Of a stretch of DNA of 64,000 nucleotides, positions 45,942 through 55,546 are shown in pieces. The DNA is from an uncultured Verrucomicrobia subdivision 3 bacterium (GTDB lineage Bacteria > Verrucomicrobiota > Verrucomicrobiia > Limisphaerales > UBA11358): the NCBI GenBank assembly GCA_903850425.1, contig CAINLR010000074.1, positions 37,981 to 101,980 on the forward strand. The letters are read 5' to 3'. A model generated the notes under the pieces. That model saw only the letters and a program-made list of their open reading frames with translations. It was not told where the DNA came from and made no database searches. The stretch's first letter is position 1; every line of letters begins with the position of its first letter. The position numbers were made by a program, and so were the translations under genes.

Positions 45942-48032
45942 ATGGCAATCAAACAAGACCATCGTTGGCTGGCCATCAACACTCCGCTGGGGGCGGACGT
46001 GCTGGCCGTGCGTTCCATTGCGCTGCAGGAGCAGATGAGCCGGCTGTTCCAGATCGAGGCAGAGTTGCGCAGCGAAGACGGCAAGGTGGATTTCGACAAG
46101 GTCATCGGCCACAACGTCACCATCCGGCTCCATCTCGCCCAGAAGGCGACGCGGTATTTCAACGGCTACGTCAGCCGCTTCGTGCAGGTGGCCAACGAGG
46201 GCGACTTTGCCAGTTACCGCGCCACCATCGTCCCCTGGCTCTGGTTTCTCACGCGCACGTCGGATTGCCGCATTTTCCAGCAAAAATCCATCCCAGACAT
46301 CATTGAGGATGTGTTCAAAGGCCACGGTTTTAACGACTACAAACTCAAGCTCTCCGGCACTTACGGCAAGCGGGAATACTGCGTGCAATATCGCGAGACG
46401 GATTTTAATTTCGTCAGCCGGTTGATGGAGCAGGAGGGCATTTATTATTATTTCGCGCATGAAAACGGCAAGCACACGCTGGTGCTGGCCGATTCCACCA
46501 GCGCCCACAGCGCGTTTCCGGACTACGGCGAAATCACTTTTAATCCCATTCAGAAAGGGGTGGACGGGCGCGAAGTGGTTCTGGACTGGACCATGGAAAA
46601 GGAAGTGCAGCCGGTGGCGACGGCCCTGCAGGATTTCGATTTCAAGAAGCCGAAGACTTCCTTGATGGCCTCGACGAACGTCACGCGCAAATATGGCATG
46701 GCGCAGTTCGAGATCTATGATTATCCGGGCGAATACGTCGAGCACGACACGGGCACGCGGCTGGCGGATGTGCGGCTGGCGGAATTGCAGTCGCAGTATG
46801 AGACGCTGCGCGGTCAGGCCAGCGCCCGCGGGTTGGCGGCGGGCTACACCTTCAAGCTCAAGGGGCATCCGCGCGCGGACCAGAACCGTGAGTATCTGAT
46901 CACCGGGGTTTCTCTGCATGTGGACGCGGGCGAGTTTGCCAGTGGCGGGGCCGCCGGCGAATTTTTCTCGTGCAATTTCGTCTGCCTGGACAAGGCGCAA
47001 CAATTTCGTCCCGCCCGCCTGACGCCCAAACCCATCGTGCAGGGGCCGCAGACGGCCATCATCGTGGGACCCAAGGGCGAGGAAATTCACACGGACAAAT
47101 ATGGCCGCGTGAAGGTGATGTTCCATTGGGATCGTTACAGCAAGGCGGATGAAAACAGTTCCTGCTGGATTCGCGTGTCCAGCGAATGGGCCGGCAAGAA
47201 GTGGGGGGCCATCTACCTGCCGCGTATTGGCCAGGAAGTCATCGTGGAATTTCTCGAGGGCGATCCCGACCAACCCATCATCACCGGCCGCGTCTATAAC
47301 GGCGACGCCATGCCGCCCTACGATCTGCCGGCGGAAAAGACCAAGTCCACCCTCAAATCCAATTCCAGCAAAGGCGGCGCTGGCTTTAACGAAATCCGGT
47401 TTGAGGACAAAAAAGGCGAAGAACAGATTTTTGTTCACGGCGAAAAGAATCAGGACATCCGCATCAAGAACGATGCCTTTGAATGGATTGGCAACAATCG
47501 CCATTTGATTGTCGTTAAGGACCAGATCGAACACATCGAGAACAACCGCGATGAGACGGTGGACGCCGATCACAAGGAAAAAATTGGTAAAGACCGCCAC
47601 CTGAAAGTGGTGGGCAAAGAAGCCAAAGAAGTCGGCGAAAGCCTTTCGCTCACCGTCAAAGGCGACGTTATCGAGGTCTTCAAAAAGAACCATTCCGAAG
47701 CTACTACCAACGATTATTATTTGAAGGCCGACAACATCGTGATCGAAGGGATGACCAATGTGACCATCAAAGTCGGGGGGTCCTCCATCGCGATCGCTGC
47801 CGACGGCATCGCCCTCAAGACCGATGGCTTGGTGAAGATTGAGGCGGGCACGACCCTGGACGCCAAGTCAACTGCAGCGTTGACCATACAATCTTCCGCG
47901 ACTGCCGACATCAAGAGTTCCGCTCCAATGACCATAAAATCTGATGCCACGGCGGAAATCAAGAGTTCGGCCACCACCGTCAAGGGCGATGGCACGTTGA
48001 CGCTCAAAGGCGGCGTGGTGATGATCAATTAA
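45942..48032 (+). CDS. vgrG: VgrG spike protein (second copy)
   Basis: 696 aa. Gp27-like part: YRATIVPWLWFLTRTSDCRI and YCVQYRETDFNFVSRLMEQE, closely paralogous to the first VgrG. OB-fold: VMFHWDRYSKADENSSCWIR and LPRIGQEVIVEFLEGDPDQP. The needle is formed by IGNNRHLIVVKDQIEHIENN and later GKDRHLKVVGKEAKEVG. It ends in ATADIKSSAPMTIKSDATAE-type beta repeats and KGGVVMIN. Unlike copy 1 it lacks a C-terminal extension, so it would need a separate PAAR or adaptor-bound cargo. It heads the adaptor-effector cassettes downstream. Confidence 0.93.
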   Translation: MAIKQDHRWLAINTPLGADVLAVRSIALQEQMSRLFQIEAELRSEDGKVDFDKVIGHNVTIRLHLAQKATRYFNGYVSRFVQVANEGDFASYRATIVPWLWFLTRTSDCRIFQQKSIPDIIEDVFKGHGFNDYKLKLSGTYGKREYCVQYRETDFNFVSRLMEQEGIYYYFAHENGKHTLVLADSTSAHSAFPDYGEITFNPIQKGVDGREVVLDWTMEKEVQPVATALQDFDFKKPKTSLMASTNVTRKYGMAQFEIYDYPGEYVEHDTGTRLADVRLAELQSQYETLRGQASARGLAAGYTFKLKGHPRADQNREYLITGVSLHVDAGEFASGGAAGEFFSCNFVCLDKAQQFRPARLTPKPIVQGPQTAIIVGPKGEEIHTDKYGRVKVMFHWDRYSKADENSSCWIRVSSEWAGKKWGAIYLPRIGQEVIVEFLEGDPDQPIITGRVYNGDAMPPYDLPAEKTKSTLKSNSSKGGAGFNEIRFEDKKGEEQIFVHGEKNQDIRIKNDAFEWIGNNRHLIVVKDQIEHIENNRDETVDADHKEKIGKDRHLKVVGKEAKEVGESLSLTVKGDVIEVFKKNHSEATTNDYYLKADNIVIEGMTNVTIKVGGSSIAIAADGIALKTDGLVKIEAGTTLDAKSTAALTIQSSATADIKSSAPMTIKSDATAEIKSSATTVKGDGTLTLKGGVVMIN

Positions 48033-48167
48033 TGAAGAATTACGACCAACCTACATGCGCCACCCGCTTCTATGGAAAGGGATTGGGTGAGGCGGCTTCG
48101 TTTACTTTTGGATTGGTGGCCATGACGAACCCACCAACCATCAACCATCAACCATCGAGCACCGAAT

Positions 48168-48572
48168 ATGCCCAGTCCTAAAAGTGGCAGCGCTGGTTCG
48201 GCCGTTTCGCCGACCGACCCGGCCGAAGCTCTGGAAGCCGACGTCGCCGACCCCGGTAAAGTGGAAGAGGTCAAGGCCGAGCAACGGAAGACCAAAACCG
48301 GCAAGTATGGCTCGGAAAAAGTCACGCCCTATAAGCCGCCGGAAACCAAGGAGGAAAAGGAAAAAAAGAAAAGCTGGATTGAAATCGAGATGGTTGGCGA
48401 AGATGACAAGCCGATAGTGGGTGAAGCCTATCGCATTACACTGGCCGATGGTGCCACTGTCGCCGAAGGCACCTTGGACGACAAAGGGTTCGCCCGCGTG
48501 GAGGGCATTGAACCGGGAAGCTGCAAGATAACTTTCCCTAATTTGGATAAGGACGCCTGGGAGAAAGCCTAA
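48168..48572 (+). CDS. Small VgrG-associated protein with Ig-like/CARDB-type domain
   Basis: 134 aa. The N-terminal ~65 residues are charged and low-complexity (Lys/Glu/Pro). Residues ~69-130 are a compact beta domain: SWIEIEMVGEDDKPIVGEAY, TLADGATVAEGTLDDKGFAR, VEGIEPGSCKITFPNLDKDA. I recall this domain from other VgrG loci as an extension or stand-alone partner. Comparable beta domains sit in the middle of the three LysM/PG-binding adaptors. It could link spike and cargo. Confidence 0.65.
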   Translation: MPSPKSGSAGSAVSPTDPAEALEADVADPGKVEEVKAEQRKTKTGKYGSEKVTPYKPPETKEEKEKKKSWIEIEMVGEDDKPIVGEAYRITLADGATVAEGTLDDKGFARVEGIEPGSCKITFPNLDKDAWEKA

Positions 48573-48589
48573 GCGAGGAGCCGCTTTCC

Positions 48590-49261
48590 ATGATACAACC
48601 AGCCAATTCCGGGTCGGGAAGCGCAAACCCAATCGGGTCGGGTGAAAGAGTGGTTGATGATGGCGAATGCGTCATCAGTATCGCCGACGCGGCGGGGCAC
48701 TTCTGGAAAACGATCTGGGATGATCCTGCCAACGCGGAGGTGAAGCGAGTTCGCGGCTCGCCTCATGTCCTCATGGCTGGCGACCGCTTGCATGTGCGGG
48801 AAAAGCAAGCTGGGGAGGCACCCGGCGCGACGGAGCAGCGGCACCGTTTTCGGCGCAAGGGCATACCGATCCAATTTGAGCTGTTGGTTGAGGAGAATGG
48901 CCAGCCATTGCGCGGCAAGTCCTATACGTTGACGATTGAAGGGCGGATGGTCCGAGGGACCATTCCTGGCGACGGCGTGATCAAGTGTCCGATGATGCCT
49001 CAGGATTGCGTTGGAGAATTGCGGATTCAAGTTGGAGACCAGCTCCGGGTTTATCCGCTGGCGTTCGGTCAGCTTGATCCCGCACACACGCCGAATGGGG
49101 CGCGCGGCCGGTTGCAAAACCTGGGCCGGCTTGGGACGGTGAACGACGACGACTCGTTTAAGGCCGCGCTCCGACGGTTTCAAAAGGATAACGGCTTAAC
49201 TGAAACGGGCGAGTTGGATGACGCCACGGCGTCCCGACTGGCTGCAAAACATGGTTCTTGA
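48590..49261 (+). CDS. LysM/peptidoglycan-binding adaptor 1
   Basis: 223 aa. The N-terminal ~60 residues form a degenerate LysM (CVISIADAAGHFWKTIWDDP, HVLMAGDRLHV). The family-specific joint is GATEQRHRFRRKGIP. The middle beta domain is FELLVEENGQPLRGKSYTLT. The C-terminal PG_binding_1 is ARGRLQNLGRLG then RRFQKDNGLTETGELDDATA. It is paralogous to the proteins at 51189 and 55547. No signal peptide, consistent with loading onto an injection apparatus. It lies 17 bp after the Ig-like gene and 24 bp before the DUF1795 gene. Confidence 0.75.
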   Translation: MIQPANSGSGSANPIGSGERVVDDGECVISIADAAGHFWKTIWDDPANAEVKRVRGSPHVLMAGDRLHVREKQAGEAPGATEQRHRFRRKGIPIQFELLVEENGQPLRGKSYTLTIEGRMVRGTIPGDGVIKCPMMPQDCVGELRIQVGDQLRVYPLAFGQLDPAHTPNGARGRLQNLGRLGTVNDDDSFKAALRRFQKDNGLTETGELDDATASRLAAKHGS

Positions 49262-49285
49262 TCACGCCGTGCAAATACCAAACGC

Positions 49286-49708
49286 ATGAAAACTTACGCC
49301 GGAAACCTTTACTTGGAACTGCCGGGAACGTGGGATGATGACTCCACGTTCCTTTACCGAAATCCGGCCGCCGACCTCGAAATTCGCGTCGAGCGTTTTC
49401 CGGTCGGCGCGACCGCGCAGCCCGACAGCTTGCTCGACAAAATTGAGGAACGCCTCAAGTTGCTTGGTCCACTCAAACAATCCACCCGCGGCAAGGCCGA
49501 TGTGGTGGGCCGGGAGCGGCGGACGCTTTCCGTCACCTGCAAGCGGGAGGAAGATAAAGAGACTTCTGTGATGGAGGTGCTGGTGTTTAAAACCTCGGAC
49601 ACGACGGCGGTTTCAATTACAGCGTTGGCCTCGATCAAACAACAATCAGCCCTGGCCTCTGCCTGGCAGCAGGTGCTCGCCAAAACGAGGATTGTCGAGG
49701 TTCAATAA
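49286..49708 (+). CDS. DUF1795/DcrB-fold protein (Eag-like effector chaperone candidate)
   Basis: 140 aa, soluble. NLYLELPGTWDDDSTFLYRN starts the fold. ADLEIRVERFPVGATAQPDS, VVGRERRTLSVTCKREEDKE and SAWQQVLAKTRIVEVQ complete the DUF1795 pattern. In proteobacterial T6SS, DUF1795 (Eag) proteins chaperone PAAR- or Rhs-type effectors. Here the gene lies 31 bp before the lipase gene, suggesting that as client, but the lipase has no obvious N-terminal transmembrane helices to shield. The role is therefore inferred. Confidence 0.7.
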   Translation: MKTYAGNLYLELPGTWDDDSTFLYRNPAADLEIRVERFPVGATAQPDSLLDKIEERLKLLGPLKQSTRGKADVVGRERRTLSVTCKREEDKETSVMEVLVFKTSDTTAVSITALASIKQQSALASAWQQVLAKTRIVEVQ

Positions 49709-49739
49709 CTGCAACCTGACCGCGACCCCTAACTGACGT

Positions 49740-51113
49740 ATGCCACCGCTTGTTTCATATCCGGGACGCCAACGGGGAAGTGGCCAGGCAGTTATGCGGG
49801 GCGTTCCCGTCACGCGCGACGGACGGCAATCGTTAAGCCGGGAATGGTGGCCGGTGGTCTTGGTGCCTGGCATCATGGGTTCGCGGCTTGAAAAAGCTGA
49901 CGGGAGCGACCGCATCTGGGATCCGGATCGAACGCGTTTCATGCTTTGGCTCATGGCTCAATCCGCTGACGCGCGAACGCGGCTTTACAACCCGCGCCTG
50001 ACTCCGGGACGAACCATGGGGACGATCTACGACGCCGACAATCGAACACCGCCGGACGGGAGCTTGGAACTTGGAATTGGGCGCTCGCGCAATGACCGCA
50101 ACTGGGGGTCGGTTTCGTGGACCCATTACGGAGCGGGTGCTGCGGGCATCCAAAATGATATTGCTTCCGAAGGCGGCGTGGTCTGGTGTTTCGGCTATGA
50201 CTGGCGGCGCTCCAATCTCGACAACGGACGCCTGCTCAAGGAATTCATCGACAACACCGTGCGTCCCACCTCCCCGATCAAGCCGATTATTGTCACGCAT
50301 TCCATGGGGGGCCTGGTCACCCGGGCAGCTTGCGCCGTTAACGGAATGGAATCCATGGTCGCGGGAATTATCCACACGATGATGCCCACCCACGGTGCGG
50401 CCGAAGCCTACGGCAGCATGAAACATGGGAGCATGTCCGGTCCATTTCGTTTTCTCGTGGGCAACTCCCATTTGGAGATTGCCTGTGTTTCTTCGGGCGT
50501 CAGCGGCATGTTTCAACTCATGCCGAGCCAGCTTTACCCAAACCGGTCCTGGCTGGCCGTGGATTCACGGATAGACCCGTATTGTGTCCCGGCGGCACCG
50601 TATCCCTTGACCGATCCCTACCGACTCTATCGCGAGACGAAAGGAATGGTGGGCTTGGTTTGCCACGAAACTTTCAACGCGGATGTTGTGAATGTCGGAG
50701 GGAACACTTACGTCAACAATACCCGCCGGGTATTGCGGACCCTGCTGGACAACATTGACGAAGCCGAGCGCTACCACAGCCAGCAGGTGCGCGACTACTG
50801 TCATCCGCGCACCTGGCTCATTGCTGGCACGGATGAAACGACGGTGGTTTCGGCCGCCCTCCAATTTCACCAGGATACGGCCTATGGGGTGGCGCTGAAC
50901 CCCTATGTCACGGGAGATCTCAATGAATCTTCCGAAGGTGACGCCACCGTGCCGCTTTCAAGCGCCCGGGTTCTCGAAAACCACGCCAACTGCCAAGGTG
51001 GATTTCTGGTTTCAGGTTTTGTGCATGCGGAATCAACCAATCAACCAACGGTCATCAATGCGATCGGGGATTTAATCCGCAGGATTCGCGCGGAGAGTAT
51101 TGACCGATGGTAG
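49740..51113 (+). CDS. LCAT-like alpha/beta hydrolase, candidate lipase effector (Tle-type)
   Basis: 457 aa. VVLVPGIMGSRLEKADGSDR is the oxyanion-side start of lecithin:cholesterol-acyltransferase-like lipases. The nucleophile elbow THSMGGLVTRA has S188, with Thr in place of the first Gly. The acid is D401 in EGDATVP and the histidine H429 in SGFVHAESTN. No signal peptide, consistent with delivery by the VgrG apparatus. Phospholipids of a rival cell are the likely target by analogy with Tle effectors. No dedicated immunity gene is obvious next to it. Confidence 0.8.
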   Translation: MPPLVSYPGRQRGSGQAVMRGVPVTRDGRQSLSREWWPVVLVPGIMGSRLEKADGSDRIWDPDRTRFMLWLMAQSADARTRLYNPRLTPGRTMGTIYDADNRTPPDGSLELGIGRSRNDRNWGSVSWTHYGAGAAGIQNDIASEGGVVWCFGYDWRRSNLDNGRLLKEFIDNTVRPTSPIKPIIVTHSMGGLVTRAACAVNGMESMVAGIIHTMMPTHGAAEAYGSMKHGSMSGPFRFLVGNSHLEIACVSSGVSGMFQLMPSQLYPNRSWLAVDSRIDPYCVPAAPYPLTDPYRLYRETKGMVGLVCHETFNADVVNVGGNTYVNNTRRVLRTLLDNIDEAERYHSQQVRDYCHPRTWLIAGTDETTVVSAALQFHQDTAYGVALNPYVTGDLNESSEGDATVPLSSARVLENHANCQGGFLVSGFVHAESTNQPTVINAIGDLIRRIRAESIDRW

Positions 51114-51188
51114 GGATGTTTGGCGTTGGATTCGGAATCCCATAAGCGCTGGACCAAGATATTTGCGAGCGAGCAAACCTAGATCAAC

Positions 51189-51827
51189 ATGGCCGAAGAT
51201 TACACAGTAGAGCAAGGCGACAGTATGAGCAGCATCGCCTACGAGCACGGTTTCTTTTGGGAAACCTTGTGGCACTATGCTGCAAACGCCGAGCTCAAGC
51301 GTTTGCGCAAACGCCCTAATATCCTCAAACCGGGCGACCTTGTTGTTATTCCACCTATCCAGCCCAAGGAAGAATCTGGCGCAACCGAAAAACGTCACAC
51401 TTTCAAACGCAAGGGGGTGCCGGAAAAATTCAACCTCCAGTTCCTGGATTACGAAGGCAAACCATTGGCGGATGAACCTTATCTGCTGATCATCGATGGC
51501 AGTTCCAGCAAAGGCCATCTCGATGGCGAGGGTTGGATTCGTGTTGCCATCCCGCCTGCCGCGTGTTTGGGGCGGGTTGAGGTGGGGGTGGAAGGCAAGC
51601 TCGCGGCTTGCACGTTGAACTTTGGGCATCTGGACCCCGTGGCTGAAATTAGCGGAGTTCAGGCCCGCCTCCAGAATCTGGGTTATTATGAGGGAGAAGT
51701 TGACGGCGCTAATAATGAATTACTGGCCCAGGCGGTCCAGGCATTTTGTAAAGATGAAGAGATTCCCGGGAAAACTTTAAGTGACGCCGCGTTTCAAAAA
51801 AAATTGGAGGAAGTGCATAAGTGTTAA
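51189..51827 (+). CDS. LysM/peptidoglycan-binding adaptor 2
   Basis: 212 aa and the cleanest of the three paralogues. LysM is YTVEQGDSMSSIAYEHGFFW ... ILKPGDLVVIP (~5-57). The joint is ESGATEKRHTFKRKGVP. The beta domain is FLDYEGKPLADEPYLLIIDG and the PG-binding half-repeat is ISGVQARLQNLGYYEGEVDG. It ends 18 bp before the 1,186-residue gene, which itself ends in a PG-binding domain. The pair looks like one cassette. Confidence 0.75.
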   Translation: MAEDYTVEQGDSMSSIAYEHGFFWETLWHYAANAELKRLRKRPNILKPGDLVVIPPIQPKEESGATEKRHTFKRKGVPEKFNLQFLDYEGKPLADEPYLLIIDGSSSKGHLDGEGWIRVAIPPAACLGRVEVGVEGKLAACTLNFGHLDPVAEISGVQARLQNLGYYEGEVDGANNELLAQAVQAFCKDEEIPGKTLSDAAFQKKLEEVHKC

Positions 51828-51845
51828 ATTGAAATCATTCGAGCC

Positions 51846-54800
51846 ATGTCTGATCCAAATACCAGCGAACCTCAATACAGCTATCAGCCCACAAGCCCGG
51901 GAGAGTTGCTGCTCGAACAGGGAGCTTATGGGGAACGTTTTTCCAGTTGCGGCGGACCGCAAAGCAGCGCCCTGGTTTGTCTGGGCGAGGAACAGGTGGT
52001 GCAGCCCAAGACGGTGCTGGAGGTGATCTTGTGGGGAAAGACACACTTGGTTACGCCGGAGGAGTTTCAAGCCAAAGCCTCCAAATACATGGAGGCTCTG
52101 CGCATGGAATTGCTGACTCAGCAGGACTATATCATCAGCTGCCGCCAAATATATTTGGAGTGGGCACAACCGGATGGGTTAATCGCCGGGCTTACTGCCA
52201 GCACGGTGTCCGGTGCCTCCCAAGTGGCAGATTGGTTTAGGAGCATAAAAAAAGCGCCCAAACCGGACCCGGCTGAATTTCAGAAACTCGTGGAGCGGCT
52301 GGGAACTCTGGCGGAACGATTCGTCAATCCCAAGCCGGTTTTGGTCTGGCCCAACATCCATTTCATCGGTGAGCATTTATGTATTATTCGCGAAGATCAT
52401 AAGCGCCTGAACCACCAGGTGGAGCAGTTTCGGAATCATGCGCTGGATACGGCCGAGGGCATCACCAAGGGCCTGGAAATGACCGAGAGCGCCTCGTTCC
52501 AGATGCTCGCGCTGGTCCCCACCATCACCATGATGGATCCGTTCCGGGAAGCCGCTTATAAGATATTTTTACTCGTGGTGCGCGCCGGCGCGCGGTCGGG
52601 GGGGGCGGCCTTGGCGGAGACGAGTGTGGTGCGGGAGTTGTGTGGCGTATTGAAGTCCGATGTGCCGCCTCTGGTTGTTGACCTAGTCACGTTGCCGCTG
52701 ACGAGAAACCCGGCCTTCCGGGCCAAATCAAATATCCTCCGCGAAACAATTTTGTGGGGGCTGCAGCAAGTGGTTGAAGGGGTCTGTGACTTGGTGATTC
52801 TGGTGTCAGAAAAAGGCAAAGATATTTCCCATGACGATCTCGAGAATCTCTTGATGAATCGGTTGACCAGCACGGTGGCCAAGGTGGTGAGTTTGTTCTT
52901 GGGAGGGAGTGCGGTGGACACCAACACCATGAAATGGATCAAGTCCAGCATTGAGAGCACGATCAACACCTTGTGGCGGGACATGCTGGCGGCCAAAGAT
53001 CGCGCCGCGGCGGAGAAGCGCGAATTCTGGGATGTCTTTTTGTCGGATATCGGGTGGACCATCCTGAAGATTGTTCAGGGCACTTTCATGGGCGTGATGC
53101 AGCGGCAAGCCCAGACCTACGGCCATGTGTCAGCCCACGACGATGTCCAGAAGGAACAGCACATGAATTTTGTGCGGGATCAAAAGGTCTCCAGCATCCT
53201 GGCCACGCCGAAGACACAGATTACCAGCAAACGAGAGCGGCGGATTCGGAACAAGATTCCGCTGCCGGCGATGCGGCCAGAAGAAATGGCCCATTGGCAG
53301 AGTGAAACCAACTTGCGCCCGGACTTGGCCGCACAATTACGTCGCTATACACATGACTTTAACGAGATTGTGACCTTTCGCGCCATCAACAAGGCCATGG
53401 CGAAGCACATGGGGGATTTTTCAAAGCGGCCTAAGCCACTCTTCGTCAAATCCAAGTCTGCCGACATGGGCGAAAACCAGGGCTTGGTCGTCAGACCCAT
53501 CGAGGGCGTCACTCATTCTGCGGAACGGATTCGAGTCGCGCGCGAGTGCTGGGAAAAATCGGTCGAAGACCTGAAGAAAAATCATTGTTGGGTCCGCGAC
53601 GATGGTGTGGTGTTTCATCCGGACATGCTTATTGACTGGGCTCACTACAACCCCGCAGACAAGGCGGTGGCGCAAAAGGCGCGGGAGATTTTGCAGAAAG
53701 CGCAGGCGGCAAATCCGGATCATTTCGATTTGACCGAAAGCGCGACCAGTCAATGGTTGGCACAGCATTATCCCGAGGACATGCCAGCCGTGCTGGCCTT
53801 GGTGGCGCGGGCCAAAATTGGCTTTTATTCCGACATTGATGTGTCTGAAAACGTTGATGCCTCTACCGGCCAGCGAAAAGTGCTGGGGGACGGGAGCAAG
53901 GAGACGACCAAGTCCGAGTTGGCTTATGCCCGACGCAATCAAGACAACGTTGATCAGGAGGTAAACGTCAATAGTGACTTTAAGAACATTCCGGTTGAAC
54001 ACCGGGGGCCGGACGGCAGAGCGTTGATCCTGGACCCGAATAAGAATCCACACCATCACAACTTTATCCAGCATGGTGGGGATTATGAATATTACGCCGG
54101 CGGACCGGGTGGCACGATCGTTATGGTATTTCCGGGCGGAACATTTCTTATCGTTAAAAGCCGCTTGAGTTTGGCCAGCGAAGAAGCAGCGGCCGACCGC
54201 CTCGAAAATGCCGAAGCGCGCCATGATCGCCACGAGGAAATTCAAAAAAAGCACAACGCCGATATCCGCGAGCAATACGAAGCCGCCTTGAAAAATTACT
54301 TAAAGAACAAATACCAGCCGACGGAAGATCGGGTGGCTAACTTGCGCAAAGACACCACCAAAGATCTGGTCAACTGGGCGGACAACGGTGGCAAAGGGGA
54401 GCGCATCCGGACCGAGGATTTGAAGTGGCGAAAGTATTATTATCATGAGCAAAGAAGGGATCCGGTTGGCCGCTGTAAACTGCCCGTTCCCGACAAAGAC
54501 ATATTGGCGGGCATGCTTTACCGTGGGTTGGACATGACCCCGGTGGGATTGGCGTCACTGATGCCGTCCCCGAACGATCAGGATAAGTGGGCTAAAACCT
54601 TGGATGAACAACATGTCTTTGTGGCGATTGACACCCCCCGAAAAAATCTAGTCGTCTATACCTCGGCAGGCGACAGTATGGGAGATGCCTTGGCGCGCTT
54701 GGGTCGGGTGGTCTCGATCCTTGAGTTGGACCGGCAGGGGAAAGTTGTTCTATGGTTTGAGATTTACACCCATTTCAAACCCGTGACGACCAACTTCATT

Positions 54801-55406
54801 CTCAATCGCATTGGCGGGGCCACCACCGGTATCGTCGCTGAAATGACAAATTTGAAGAGCCTCGTTTCTTCGATGGGGGGCGATGAGGATAAACAGCTTT
54901 TTGCCTTCCGCGTGGATGGGTTCCACGAATCTTTTTCCTCCGAACCCGAAGACACCTATGATGGTGAAGGAATTAAAGTCGAAGGCTTGAAGCTGCTCGA
55001 TGTGTGGGAAACCACCAGCACCCGCGAACTTTCCGAGGCTCCCACCCAGATAACCGGAAAGCAGGTGACGGTTTATAACACCACTTTGGTGACGTGTCCG
55101 GCCAGCATGGATCCCCATGAAGTTTGGGGCAAAGCAAAAAAGAAACCTGTGCCCGAGGCCTTTCTACCCAGCACCGAGGACGTGGTATTGTTGCAAGAGT
55201 ATCTCGTGGGCAAACGGACCGGTTTGCTCCATTGCGGTTACGATCTCGGCTCATCCGGCCCGGATGGTGATGGCGTGGATGGAGCCTGCGGGGCGAAGAC
55301 CACGGCGGCGATTCGCCAGTTCCAAATTGCGTGTGGCGGACTGAAGGATGACGGCATTTATGGATCCAAGACGCGCGCCGCTTTGGATAAGGAATTGAAC
55401 GGTTAA
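51846..55406 (+). CDS. 1,186-residue protein of unknown function with C-terminal PG-binding domain (candidate effector)
   Basis: No signal peptide. Residues ~1-480 are mostly helical. They include long amphipathic segments (ILRETILWGLQQVVEGVCDL, KEFWDVFLSDIGWTILKIVQ-like region) that could insert in or traverse membranes. Residues ~640-770 hold PADKAVAQKAREILQKAQAA, a His-rich turn H736-H738 (PNKNPHHHNFIQHGGDYEYY) and GGPGGTIVMVFPGGTFLIV. Then comes a charged coiled-coil-like helix (~775-835; ADRLENAEARHDRHEEIQKK). The last ~75 residues are PG_binding_1-like (VVLLQEYLVGKRTGLL ... DDGIYGSKTRAALDKELNG). I recognise no enzyme motif. Its position after adaptor 2 argues for cargo. Confidence 0.7.
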   Translation: MSDPNTSEPQYSYQPTSPGELLLEQGAYGERFSSCGGPQSSALVCLGEEQVVQPKTVLEVILWGKTHLVTPEEFQAKASKYMEALRMELLTQQDYIISCRQIYLEWAQPDGLIAGLTASTVSGASQVADWFRSIKKAPKPDPAEFQKLVERLGTLAERFVNPKPVLVWPNIHFIGEHLCIIREDHKRLNHQVEQFRNHALDTAEGITKGLEMTESASFQMLALVPTITMMDPFREAAYKIFLLVVRAGARSGGAALAETSVVRELCGVLKSDVPPLVVDLVTLPLTRNPAFRAKSNILRETILWGLQQVVEGVCDLVILVSEKGKDISHDDLENLLMNRLTSTVAKVVSLFLGGSAVDTNTMKWIKSSIESTINTLWRDMLAAKDRAAAEKREFWDVFLSDIGWTILKIVQGTFMGVMQRQAQTYGHVSAHDDVQKEQHMNFVRDQKVSSILATPKTQITSKRERRIRNKIPLPAMRPEEMAHWQSETNLRPDLAAQLRRYTHDFNEIVTFRAINKAMAKHMGDFSKRPKPLFVKSKSADMGENQGLVVRPIEGVTHSAERIRVARECWEKSVEDLKKNHCWVRDDGVVFHPDMLIDWAHYNPADKAVAQKAREILQKAQAANPDHFDLTESATSQWLAQHYPEDMPAVLALVARAKIGFYSDIDVSENVDASTGQRKVLGDGSKETTKSELAYARRNQDNVDQEVNVNSDFKNIPVEHRGPDGRALILDPNKNPHHHNFIQHGGDYEYYAGGPGGTIVMVFPGGTFLIVKSRLSLASEEAAADRLENAEARHDRHEEIQKKHNADIREQYEAALKNYLKNKYQPTEDRVANLRKDTTKDLVNWADNGGKGERIRTEDLKWRKYYYHEQRRDPVGRCKLPVPDKDILAGMLYRGLDMTPVGLASLMPSPNDQDKWAKTLDEQHVFVAIDTPRKNLVVYTSAGDSMGDALARLGRVVSILELDRQGKVVLWFEIYTHFKPVTTNFILNRIGGATTGIVAEMTNLKSLVSSMGGDEDKQLFAFRVDGFHESFSSEPEDTYDGEGIKVEGLKLLDVWETTSTRELSEAPTQITGKQVTVYNTTLVTCPASMDPHEVWGKAKKKPVPEAFLPSTEDVVLLQEYLVGKRTGLLHCGYDLGSSGPDGDGVDGACGAKTTAAIRQFQIACGGLKDDGIYGSKTRAALDKELNG

Positions 55407-55546
55407 GCGGCCAATCACGATTCTTGGCGAGGCTTGCCATCGAAGAAATGCAGCGTTTGCATTAGCACGATCTTAAAAGCACTTGCTGAATAATAATAGT
55501 CGTTGACGGGTGGCCCAAAAAGGCAGCACGCTGAACGAACGAACAA

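Noticed and set aside
45918..47693. 591-codon minus-strand open frame opposite the second vgrG
   Set aside because: The plus strand encodes an unmistakable VgrG with all domains; long antisense frames are expected in GC-rich coding sequence.
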